From NCBI GenBank assembly GCA_034509425.1, contig JAVTVJ010001832.1:1-64000 (forward strand): 64,000 nucleotides of DNA, read 5' to 3'. Position 1 is the first letter of the stretch. Each line of letters begins with the position of its first letter. The notes beneath the pieces are model-generated. The model had not been told where the DNA came from. It saw only the letters and a program-made list of their open reading frames with translations, and searched no databases. Positions 1 through 31,054 of this stretch are shown here, one piece after another. A program made the translations under genes and the position numbers. The DNA is from Eopsaltria australis (Eukaryota > Chordata > Aves > Passeriformes > Petroicidae).

Positions 1-48
1 TTTTTTTTTTTTTTTTGCAGAGGGTTTAACCACTGCAAATAGTTTATT
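1..48 (-). other. Poly(T) edge with minus-strand AATAAA: candidate mRNA 3' end or retrocopy tail
   Basis: Bases 1-16 are all T. On the minus strand this is a poly(A) run 26 nt downstream of an AATAAA (plus-strand TTTATT at 43-48), the spacing of a processed mRNA 3' end. The body of such a sequence would extend rightwards from base 17. I could not identify a source gene. The left flank is outside the window, so a target duplication cannot be sought. Confidence 0.4.
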
Positions 49-3000
49 TCCATATTGAGAGACCTTAGTAAACAATAACTTGTGACTGATGCCTAAAAAC
101 CAAGTAACTTAACAGAGCACTGGGAAAAGCAAGAGGGAGGAGAAAAATAAATATCATGGCACGGGGCTATTTACTATCTTTCCAATCCTTTAACCATTAA
201 AAAAGGTAGTAATCATTTTAGAATGAGAATTTATGGTCCTCAACAGGACTATGTATATAAGCAATTTATATTGCACTGTAGGAGTCTGGTGTAGCTGACA
301 CTGTGTGGAAAACAGAAAGGGGATAGTTTAATGATACTGTAATAGTTTAAGTGTTTGAAGATTAGTCAATGAGTAGCTCTTAGGATGTTCTGTGATTAAA
401 AAGTCATTCTACTTTGTGATTCTGCCGAACCAAAATTAGCCTCCAGGTCTTTCAAAGCTTTAGTGGATAACTACGGATGTGTTTCATGTGCACTAGTGCT
501 CGTTTCCTTATGGACATGTTTCTCTGTTACTTGATATATTGATAAGTAAAAAAATAGGATAAAGAGAATTGATGGTTATTAGAAGTCATTATGATATAAT
601 CAGTAAGAGCAAAAAAAGCTGTATCTACACTGTGAAATAAAACAGACCAGCTAGCATGGCACAGATCTCTTACATACAGCTGAAGTGACTTCGCTCACAG
701 AGGATAAAAACAGAGCGCCTGCATTCACATCGCTTACGGGAGATGGCCTCTGCCCTATGCTAACCCCAAACTGTGTCAAGCATTGTGTGAAATACTGCAG
801 GTTGGCCTGAACAAAAAATGTACCAGGAGCCTTGTCAGCCACATGGCAGTATGTGGCAATGCTCAAGGCTTTGGCACTCTTCCGTTGGTTCTAGTTAAAG
901 TCAGTCTTCCTAGGGACATGTCTGCTTAAGCTCTCACAATCCTTGCACAGCCCTAAGACTTTCTCAAGTGTGCAGGTTGTCAGGGAGGAAACGCCGTGAT
1001 GGGCCAGAAGGGAAATAAGTTCCAAAAACTTCTGCCACCTCAGTGATTGCCAGGAGCCTGATCCTGCGTCTGCTGTGCTAAACCACAAACTAGCAGCCAG
1101 AAACAGGACCTTGCTCTTACAGGGTCTGTACAAAGAAGTGGAAAGACAGGCCCAAACATCTTTCAGATGCCTCCAGAACTTGTTTCTTCTTCCTTCATCC
1201 CAAATAATCCTGCTTAATCTAAAGTGAAAAACTGGTGGAAAGCCAGTAACTTTGGCCCTTTCCAAAGCACTAACTGCTGTAATCTCTAGGCTATGATGTC
1301 AGGGTTGTGCTTACTGACTTTTCTTCTAGTCTCCTGACACTGGTTTTCTGTCGGCCTGTCAGGGTGTGTCCCACATGGGGACAGAACACATTCCATCCCT
1401 GAACAGACTAGGCTGGAGAAGTTGAGTTCCAGGCAAGTGTGCTAGTGAGTCAGACATCCTTTGCCATGATTAAAGACACTTGGACAATGAACCTTGAGAG
1501 AGATTTCTTCTGCTTTTCAAAGTAGTAGTTAATTATCGTAATTGCACAACTCATTTCTTAGTTTATGCTTAGTTGGATAACTCTATTCTCCATCCCAAGA
1601 TTTCCAGCTAACAACTTGCATATTGAGAATATTTTCCCATCTTTCATGTTATGCAACATGATTGTTCATACTCATCTTCCAAAGGGTTTCCCCCTGATGC
1701 TGAACAGTGTTTGAAATCTCTTCTATTTGCCAAAGAAGGCCATGCATTTAAAGATCCAGATTGTACAATGCAGTTCTAGTAATCCTACACATTACAAGCT
1801 TGTTTTTGTCGAATAACATTGTGTTCATTTTGTATTCTTTCTCTGGGAATGAACAATTCTGTAAAACAGGTCTTTCAAAATAAAACAAAAATCCCTTTAG
1901 CAATAGTATCTTCTTGCCTTGAACCTAATCTTTTCTGTATTTCTTGTGTACTACAAAATAAAATATGGAGCTCTTTTATTGTTAATCCTCAAAATTCTCT
2001 TGGCATTATGATAACACCAGTAACTATTTCTTATTTCAGGGGAATGCAACATAAAGACTATGCATTGTAGGTAGGACTTTGCATCCCTCTTTCAAAGTTG
2101 CCAAATCACTCACCTCTTTTTAAAGACTAAAAAAAAATCAGAATGTTAACTTCATTGCTATGCAGATTTTATTAAGCCTGGCAAATATTAGTAGGAACTC
2201 TGTAAAATATTTCTAATAGTTAGATTTAGGTTTTTTTAAAATAATTGCTGATAGATGCTAATGTTTCTTTTCATAATGTGCCTCTTTTTTCCTAATTTGA
2301 GTAGTTTATTTTCACTTATTAATGTTCATAAAAAACATTTAGGTTTAGAAGAACTTACTTTATATTTCTTTTACAATGGTAGTCCAGAAAAACCATTGGT
2401 ATATGTCAGCTGGTCACTTGAGTGAACAGTGCTTTGGGTTGTTTCCACTATATGCTCCTTATTTGAATATGCAAAAAGTCTATTATTTGGTTTAAAACCA
2501 AATAACTACCAATAGCAACAAGTTCCAGTCTCTTGAGGTTAAAGAAAGGCAAAATTATTTATTTCTTCATTTTAATGACTTGTATCAGAAAAATAATTCT
2601 GTACCATCTGTTGTTTGGGTTTTGATTTTGGGTTTTTTTCAAATGAAATTGTTAATCAGCACTTGAGGAAATTCCTCAATCTCTTCACTATCTCATTAGG
2701 CACAATTTCAATCTTTTTTTGATAGATACTTATTTCTCTGACAGGGATGAAAACTTCTAACGGCAATGCTGTCTGAAGATTGAATAATTACCAGTAGGAA
2801 AACACACTATTTTTAGCTACTCTGGTTTTGTGTATATTTTGTAATTCAAGCAATTTTCAAGCAATATCATTTTCCTTTCATTTCTTCAGCATGATTAAGA
2901 TTACAGTGGAATAAGCAAGGAGATTCTTTGCCCTGTTTAGTGCCCCTGCTAGACTTTTTAAAATAGCTTTGAAGAGAATTTTCTGTCCAAATCTAGAATC

Positions 3001-4244
3001 TATGCATTTCTTTCAGTACCTGTCTACTTTCTGAGTTCTTGCAATAGCGATGTGGCAGAAATACCTGAATGTACTTGCTCTCTTCTTTTCCTGATGGCTT
3101 CATTATTACCATTTTGCTTAATTATTCATGTTTGTGCAGATGAACTTTTATAATGTTTATTGTAAGAGGAGCTTGGAGAATAGTAACATGGTAACAGTTA
3201 TCAGTGGGAGTTGTACTATTCAAAATTCTTTTTCAACAAACATATGTGAATCATAGTAAAAGACATGAACCACAAACTGCTAATGCACTTCCAGGCCCAT
3301 TTGCATCTATAGACATACTAAGTATCAGCTGTCTGTCATGCAGCCTGTTAGACATTTTGTGATAGCAACACTTCAGAAATTACCAACCTGATGGCAGACA
3401 GCACCCTGAGTAGTTATTTGAATTTTAATTTTCCTCTACCACCCTATATAATTTGAAGCATTCTGTCAGAGATGTTCATTGTCTTATCAATAAGTTGAAC
3501 TAATGGCTTGAGTCCTGTAATAAGTTTATGGGAACAGAGTTGAGAACCCTCTCTGAGGATCATTAAACTTGCACATGCAGAAACACTTAAACCAGATTTA
3601 AATATACAGAGGCCACGCTCCTCCATCCATAAAGGAAGAACTTGAGAGTATCATGTCATAAATAAAAACCTTAATAAAATCTGAGAATTAAAATTCCAGT
3701 TGATAAACACATAAAAATTAATTTGCAGCTATTTAAAAACTGAATAATTGGCATCCATTGAGGATCCACTTAAAGATCCTTTGGCTTCACCAGATCTTAA
3801 CATTATCTGAACATTTAAAAAAATCAAATAAGTGCGAATACCTACTGGCAGATAATCCTGTGAGCTCAAAAAACACTGAAGTTCTCAGAGAAAGAAGGAA
3901 TCATGCCTCTAAGACCATTCTGCATGAGCAGCAGAAGCACAAACACATCCTCTCACAGATGCCTCTGCAGAGCCCCTGGGGCAGAGCGCTCTGCACACAC
4001 GAACAGTCCCCATGTGCACAGGGTGCCGTGCTCCTTGCCAGCCTCAGCCACAATCCCGGACAAGCTCCGAGCACTCCCTGCCCCAGGGCAGAAGTAAGCA
4101 CACATTCTCAGCCAAGGTCCAGGGACCCAAATGCTAGAAAATCTGTCCCCCACAGTCTGAGGCTGTCTTGTAGTCCCAAGTAGTTCCCATTGAAGTGTTC
4201 ATTCAGATCTAGTATCCTTGCTGTCTGACTGAAGTGCTGCTCTT

Positions 4245-4272
4245 GCTGCTGCTGCTGCTCCTGCTGCTGCTG
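4245..4272. repeat. CTG trinucleotide-rich run
   Basis: About five and then four CTG units separated by a single CTC interruption, in a PTPRZ1 intron. A simple sequence repeat. Confidence 0.8.
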
Positions 4273-6717
4273 TACAGATCCAGACACTGTAATTAATTCA
4301 ATGGTTCAGCACTGCCCACATATATGAAGTGTGTGTTTGAACAAGTGCAGTGTCTAAATTACAAATTACAGTTTTAGATTGGAGATCTAAATGCTGTGAT
4401 GAAAGGTGTAAATTAAATAATCAGGTTATTGAGTGATGGGACCTTTGTCTGGAAGTTTGAAATAGTCATCACTTTTTTCATTAACAACAAGTGATAATTA
4501 ACGAGATGTGAGTATTAACATTAGGTTTAGTCATGAAGGCTTTCAGTGCTGATGCAGAAGCAGATGGAGTGCCTATTTATGAGTCGTATTACAGGTTAAG
4601 TCAACTGCTATGAATTTGTCTCCCAAATGTGCTAAGGGTGTAATTTATTTTCAGCCACAATTAACTTGTTAAAGATTAAAAATACACTGGCTCAGTGAGG
4701 GATAATGAGTGTATGGCATAATATGAGGACATTTTAAGTAGAGCTTTAGATGCGAAAGTCATTATGCTAATTAAATTCTTTATAGCTCAATCTTTTCTCA
4801 AGCAAATAGGTGACAACGTTAATCCATAAACCATGGTTGTTCACAAGCAGTAGACATTTAGGGGAAGAACACTTTTTGGGTTTGCTTTAGCATCAGACTG
4901 CTTGGCATGCTTGGTTGGTGCAGTTTTTAATAAACACAATACAGCATTCGCTGTGTCCAGCAGACAGGGCCGGACTTTCCGAAGTGTTTAATGATTTGAG
5001 GACTTCGATACTTGCCTGCATCTCACAGACATTTGACACACAGTTCTGATACTAACTCTTGAGTCTTATGCTAGCATTGAGACAGCCTCTCTCACCTCAG
5101 CAGCCACTAACTCTGATGCTAGAGACTCTAAAATTTAGGAGGGTGTTCCCAGGTATATCCTGAATGTATTCTTGGTCTGAATCCAAAGTTACCATTTCTA
5201 AGTAAAACCAAGTACCTAACAGATAGTATTGCTCCAAATATCTCATGCAAAGCCAAAGCTTTTCTGTGAACATCACAAATACGCTTTTAGAGAATTCTAG
5301 CTGGACTTCAGATTTAATTGTCATGTGAATTACCAGAACTATTTTTCATGCCTCAGTTTTCCTTTTTAGGTAGCTGTCTGCTTTTTCTTGTGTTTTAAGA
5401 GAATCTGTATTGTACACTGGTAGAAAATTCCCAACACATGCCAAGAATATGGGCATGTTTCCCAGAGGCTTAATTCAAGTAAGCTTACCAAAGTCTTTAT
5501 ATTAATGATTCTGGAAAGAATGACAGCAGCCACATATTCCCTATCTATTTCTCAAAGTGTCTTCAAAATGTATTTCTGTTCAAAACAATTATATGAGGGG
5601 TTTTGTGACTCTAGTGATAAAGGAATAGTACAGAATTAAAAATAACAATGATTACACAAAGTAACAAACAAACATACAATAACTTCAGCCAACAGCTTTG
5701 AAGAAGCAGAATATTGTAAATATAAAATGAGATTAGTATTTTCATGATGTATATATTTCTTTTTAAATTTAATGATTAGTGAATAATATTTCAGAGAAAT
5801 TAAGTGACCCAAAGTTAAGATTGTTATTAGCATGTCTAATCATATGGAGATTTTTTTAATTGAAGAGGCTTTGCAATGCTTATAGCAGCAGTTGGTTATT
5901 CTTTCCTTTGAATAGCTTGGATTCTTAACAGATGCTATTCCTATTGTCTTCACATCTGGATTACAGCACCAATATAAATACATTGTGGGTCATAACTAAG
6001 GTTGGTTCCATTTATATTCATACTTCAATGTTTTTGCAACAAAGCTGGCATCTCCTGGAGTTAGAGGTTCCTCTGTTTCTGTCTGTCAACTTTGGGAACT
6101 CCTCCTAGGTTAAGGTGACCCTCAGTGTTGCAATTACATTATGAAAAGTTGTTTTTCCCCAGCCACAGTAGTCCTAGAGCCACTGTTTTGGCTTTTATAG
6201 GGCATGTTGTCTTTTATTGCATTTCCATGTCTGCAGTAGCATCTATCAATGAATTACCAGAACTGATCTCGTACACAGCTCCATCTTCAGGCTAGCATCA
6301 TCACATGAAAGGGAACAGTAATTATTTAAGTGAATTTGGATAAGTAAGGAAGACAGTGGCATTTTTGTACTGGGAGTTGTGCAGCATCTACAGTAGCTCC
6401 TGATGCAGTTTCTCTTTCAGTTGTCACTATGTCTGATGTCTCTATATTCTGCCTCTGGTATAGGTAAAGTTGCATGAACTATTATGCTGAAGTAATGTAG
6501 TATCTTCATGTTGTATGCATAATTTGCTGATGTGCTGGGGGAATATTTGTATTATAGCAATGTATTTGACACTCCATGAGAATTGGTTTTCAAAACCATG
6601 CTTTTTCTTTCTGATTCAATAATGCCAGAATTCTAAATCATCTCAGATAATATTTTGGTGGGGTTTTGATGGTTTCTTTTTTCTTTTCAATATTTTTTTA
6701 CATTTATTCCTCTCTAG

Positions 6718-26362
<19,645 letters not shown>

Positions 26363-27245
26363 TTAACACATCAAATCAGACATACACATCACTGCATCAC
26401 ACCAATCACATATGGAGTTTACCATTATTATTTTCAGTTTTATACTTGGGGATGATCTGTCCAGTCAGTATAGATAAATAATCAGATCCCAACTGTTGCT
26501 CAAACCAAGTCATTTCTGTTATATACAACTTTACTGTGGAACTTTTATCATTAACAATGTGTGCCTTTTTTTGAAAGATTTCTTGTAATACATTGTTACA
26601 TCTGGACTAACTTGATTGACTTTTACAGTGTTTCTAATAATTGAATTGTGGTATGTTTTTTCAGTATTAGTTTTTTTGATTTATCTGGCTTTAACTTAAA
26701 ATCACCGTATTTTTAGGTGTTAGGGGATATTCAATTACAAACATGTCATGGGTTTAGTATTTGGTTTATTCGCTGTATTTATAACAATCTACATTTGCTA
26801 GAAATGCAACTTTTAATATAGTAGAATGTAAATAAAATAGTTCTACATAACATTCAACATTTTAAGACTTCAATTAGACATTTAGAATAGTGATCTGATA
26901 CTTACTGTAAATACTGCTACTTCTGTAGTGATCCATGGACCAAATTTATATTTATAATTGTAGATTTTTATATTTTACTACAGAGTCAGTTTTCTAGTTC
27001 TGTGTAATTGCCTTGTTAAAATGATGTAGTCAGTATGTTTTTATTTTAACAAAGTCTTCTGATATATAATTGTGCATCTTAAGCAATTTACCTTCATATA
27101 GCTGCATGTGATTTTAACTTTTTGTGGGAACTAGAAATCATTTGTTTTGAAATGAAAAGTTTTTATGAGAATAACACTGTACTTGGCATTGTTAAATTGT
27201 TTTTACCCTGGTATTGCAAAAATAAATATAAATATTACAGTCTGT
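26363..27245 (+). other. PTPRZ1: PTPRZ1 3' UTR
   Basis: An AT-rich tail follows the stop codon. AATAAA signals lie at 26831-26836 and 27221-27226. The second lies in a T/A-rich context and is the likely main site, with cleavage expected about 15-25 nt later. The end is inferred from the signal alone; use of the first signal would give a UTR of about 490 nt. Confidence 0.7.
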
Positions 27246-27250
27246 GCTTA

Positions 27251-29668
27251 GTAGTCTTCCACATAGAGTAAGCAGTCTGCACTGTCATGCAGGAGAGCTT
27301 TTACTTACAAGGACTTAAGGCTCATCTGAAGACAGTTGCTCTTTCTATGGAATCCATGAATTCAGGAGGCACTTCGAGAAAACTTGTATGTCTTTAAACC
27401 TCTGCTCCACTCCTACCCATACCTGCAGTGTCCTACGTTAGGACGTTAGGTCCTTTTTTAGTGTCTCCTCCCACATCTCGCAGTCTGGTTGCCCACGTGT
27501 TGATGGACTGTCCTAGGTGTCCCAATTGCCTTAGCTGGCCCCCTCCCAAGACACCTCTGTGCTGCCTTGGCTTCAGATCATTCATTCAGCTGCTGAGCTC
27601 TTTGCTGTCTCCTTTGGCAAGGCAACAGCCAAACTTTGGGAAGCAATAAAGCAAGCAGTCTCTGCAAGAACAAAAGCCAAATGTTTCAAGTTGGCCTCAA
27701 TCATTTTCTGTAACCTTCAGAACTTAGGAAGAACAGGACTGAGACATGACACCTAAATGCAAGCAATCATGCAATGTATCTCTAGCAGAGTTAAATGCTT
27801 TTGAAGAATAGGATCTAGAACTATTTTCTTACTAAATTTGCGGAGTTGGGGGATTGAGTTAAAATGTACATAATGGGTGCATTGCCCCAAAAGATGCACA
27901 TTTTTATAGGGATTGCATGTTTTTCAGTGTTCAGCCACAAATTTAGTGCATACAAAGGTGTGTAATGGTTGTGCTTTGAGAAAGGGATTATATTCTTTTT
28001 CTTTACTATTTCCTCTTAAGCACTCAGATTTGCTGACACACTCCATTTGCACATCTAGGCTAACGAGGACAGCAGTATTATGTATGTACCCCTTCTCATT
28101 CAAAAAATTATAGAAACAATTTTTGATATCTTAATCTCTAGGGGTGTACATACCAGAAAGGTTAATTGTGATTTTATGGCCAATTGCAAACCCTATCTCA
28201 TAACCTTATTAGCAGATACTATACTTCTGCACTTCACCACATTAGCATCTCTACTACTTCTTCAGGCCTTTCTTCTGGAAAACTGGCTTGTTGCCTGACA
28301 TATCAAATAAAAAGCATGAAGTTAGCTTCTGCTGATGTATTTACAGTTTCATATAGTTGTATATACAAAATAATTTTTAGGCCAGTTAGTTCTATAATTT
28401 TTTTTCAAGCATCTATGGACCAAAAGCAAAAAAGGAATCCTCCTGTCTGAAATCCCATCTTGATATAACTGTTCTTTTCAACCAAAATGTTTTGCAGACA
28501 TTTTAAAATTGTAATCCAAGGAATCAGCTGTCATTCAAGGTTTCTTCCAGAGATGTTTGTAATCACATTCATCATCTTAGCAGGCTGACAAGTTATTCAA
28601 AACATAAGTGCTTAAGATAATCTCTTTACTCACACATAGTGGTTCTGATCTAGAAAAAAAATAAGAATCATAAAAAAAAAAATCTTCTATAATCTTCAAC
28701 TGTGATGGATTACAGATTTTAATAAATGTGTGTCAGTTCCTCTCTCAGACAAAGGCCATATTCTAATTAATTTTTTTCTTATAATCCAAGCTCCAGACTC
28801 AAAAGACATATAGCCTGCCTTTTCAAACTGGGTCAAGTGTGGAGAAGATGTTATGTATCTCTGGCAAAAAGTAAGATATTAATAAACAACATTAGGTTAA
28901 GCTTTTTTCTTTACAAAGCTGTAAGTCATGTATGACCAACTTGATTAGTGATCTTCCTCCTAAGAAATCATAAAAGAGTAGAGAGTTTAAAAAGAAAAAA
29001 GACGAAAACAAGTCATTTACTATCACCAACTTTTTACTGACTGTGATGTGGAGATCTAACACCTATGGAAAAGCTTTACAAGAATCAGCAATAAGTGGTG
29101 AACAGAAGTTATAAAAACTCACCACTATCAGTACAACAACAAATTAGCCAAGGACCTCAGTATGGACTTCAGAAATCACTTGACAAAACTTCGTAGCAAT
29201 GTTTTATCACAGTGCTCTACCTGGCTTTACAGTTCTTTGCTATGTCCTAGGATAATGTGAGTAACTTCAGAGATGCTGAAATTCTCTGTGGTAAATGCTT
29301 ACTTCAAGATGAGTTTAGCAAAGTTAAACTCCTTTCTCTCTCATTCTGAAGCATAAACAAAGCAGTGCTGGGGAGGAGAGGAGCAATATTGTCTTGCTGG
29401 GGTTAAAAACAGGAACAAAGGCCCCACTGCTACCCTAGGTCTGAGGTATCATAGGTTACAATCTTAGTTTTCACTACTTCCTTGCAGCAAGGCCCATGTC
29501 TGACCATCCACTTCTCACAGGTTTGTACTTTAGTGGATTAGAGTTTCAAAGCGACAAGAAGTCTCTCACAATACTTGTCACATTGTCTAGCTCCCCTCCA
29601 TTTCAAATTGCATTCTTTCCTTTCCAAGCCAAAACAAGTGAGGGAAAAAAACACCTTCTTACGGAATG
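27251..29668. other. Intergenic stretch between the PTPRZ1 3' end and the solo LTR
   Basis: No conserved coding sequence, RNA gene or clear repeat was recognised. Open frames here are short (under 90 codons) and match nothing known to me. Composition is AT-rich with short A or T runs. Confidence 0.6.
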
Positions 29669-29674
29669 GAATTC
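29669..29674. repeat. Target-site duplication, left copy (GAATTC)
   Basis: Direct repeat GAATTC immediately before the LTR end at 29675, identical to 30105-30110. GAATTC is palindromic, but its position exactly at both LTR ends makes a target duplication the better reading. Confidence 0.88.
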
Positions 29675-30104
29675 TGTCGCAGTAGAGACGGACACACGAC
29701 ACGCGAGTAGTCTAAGGACAAAGAAGAAGTAGTAGTTTATTCGTCTATGCTAACATTTTTATACTCTTTTTCTCAGCTACTGTGATATGCTACTATTGGC
29801 TGCGTGACAAACAACACTAAGGCTGTCTACATAACAAGAACTTTTCCCAGCACATCTTAACAAGCTACACAAGCAGTTAACTATACACTATAAGTCCTCC
29901 ACCACATTCTTGATGCTCTTCTGCAAGGCCATCTCTGGGTGCAAAACATCCTCCCTGGTTATCTTCTTGGCTGTCCCCTACTGTGGCTGCAGGTGTTCAT
30001 ACCATTGCTTTCTCACAGGGCTTTCTCACGGGTAAATTCTGATCGCTTTCAAGTCCATGTCCGAGAGGCTTTCAGGCCTGCTGTTAGCCTCATCCATCCC
30101 CACA
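29675..30104 (-). mobile_element. Solo LTR of an endogenous retrovirus, 430 bp
   Basis: Read on the minus strand the element starts with TGTGGGG and ends with GCGACA, giving the TG...CA ends of an LTR. It contains a TATAAAAA box (plus-strand 29756-29763) and an AATAAA signal (plus-strand 29736-29741) in the order expected for the U3-R part. Perfect GAATTC direct repeats flank it at 29669-29674 and 30105-30110, and 6 bp is the duplication size of alpha- and betaretrovirus-like (class II, ERVK-type) elements. No gag, pol or env sequence is present, so recombination between two LTRs probably removed the interior. The family name is not determined. Confidence 0.9.
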
Positions 30105-30110
30105 GAATTC
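30105..30110. repeat. Target-site duplication, right copy (GAATTC)
   Basis: Identical to 29669-29674 and immediately after the other LTR end. The matching pair marks the insertion site and shows that both LTR edges are intact. Confidence 0.88.
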
Positions 30111-31050
30111 TTATGGCTTAAGGAATTAATTTCTTTGTTTCAGGAAGGTCACAACCTGTACACAGTAGTTCAGTAAGAAACTGATTTGCCTTGAAAAATT
30201 CTGCTAGACACTCATAGCTAAATTTCTTTTTTTTTTCCTCCCCCTCCTCTTCTTAGTTTTCAGTCTAATCACAACCACTAGAGCCCATTTTTTTCCCTCC
30301 TATAAACAGCTATTTTGCTTTGAGCTTACATACTTTTCTGGCAGCATCACTTTTGTACTCCAGTCCCTCCAAGAGATATAATTCTCACCTGTAGGAATAT
30401 CTGGGGCTGAGATCATGCAAAACACAGAGGAAAAGAATCCAATCTGAGTGTAATGGGGCTCAAGCACCTCCATCTCAGAAAGAAACTGTGATCTTACATG
30501 TCATGAAGATCTGGCAATAGCATAAGTTCCAAAATGAAAAAATTAGAGACCCACAGTGAAACAGTCTGTTCCTTGAAGCCTGATGTGAACAAAGAGATTA
30601 AGAGCCTTTCAGCCCAGGCAGTGATAGCAGAAGCCTTGTATTCAGCTGAGCAAAGTCCTCAAGCTGAGACAGGGTGTGAGTCAGGCTTTGAGACACCAAG
30701 GTTTCATGCCTTCCTGGGGCACAGGGTGGTATCATACATCTACTGTTCTGTAGCTTAGCAATTCAGTAGTTGTCCTTGTGCCCAAGAATAAAACATGCTA
30801 AAAAAAATAAATCTCTCAAGATTATAGCTGAAAATTTTCTAGATACAGATACACCTATATATATATATGTGTATAAATATATAGATGGGCATGTTAAAAC
30901 AATCCTTGAAGAGTCTTCTCCCACGAGTCTAGCAAGAAGTATGCAAAGGTATTTCATGCATGTGTAGGCATCCTTCCAATACAACCATCTATGTGAAAAA
31001 ACAAACCCCATTCAGGTACATCTTATTAGACTGTAGAGATGACATGACAA
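30111..31050. other. Intergenic stretch between the solo LTR and the inferred AASS 3' end
   Basis: No gene was recognised. It contains a short AT microsatellite-like run around 30857-30882 (TA and TG steps) and short open frames with no support. Confidence 0.55.
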
Positions 31051-31054
31051 CAAA

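Larger units (their letters stand above)
1..6717 (+). other. PTPRZ1: PTPRZ1 intron (3' part), before the first post-membrane exon
   Basis: No coding exon was recognised here. I looked for the transmembrane exon, which should end in a Tyr-Trp-Arg codon run before a GT donor, and did not find it. The open frames present (for example 1819-2070 and 3758-4183) match no protein I know and have no splice support. The stretch holds a poly(T) start (1-16), a CTG-rich run near 4245-4272, a GC-richer patch around 3950-4110 and an AT-rich patch with several TAATTA cores (4290-4800). Confidence 0.75.

Noticed and set aside
891..1265. 124-codon minus-strand frame as a protein gene
   Set aside because: No recognisable domain, no homologue known to me, and no promoter or splice context. 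Kept only as part of the possible retrocopy finding.
3758..4183. 141-codon plus-strand frame as a PTPRZ1 exon or separate gene
   Set aside because: It does not match any PTPRZ1 segment and lacks flanking splice sites in the right phase. Its later part is open because the local GC content rises, and other frames on both strands are open there too.
1..6717. PTPRZ1 transmembrane exon
   Set aside because: I searched for a hydrophobic run ending in a Tyr-Trp-Arg codon pattern before a donor and did not find it. The exon must lie left of the window.
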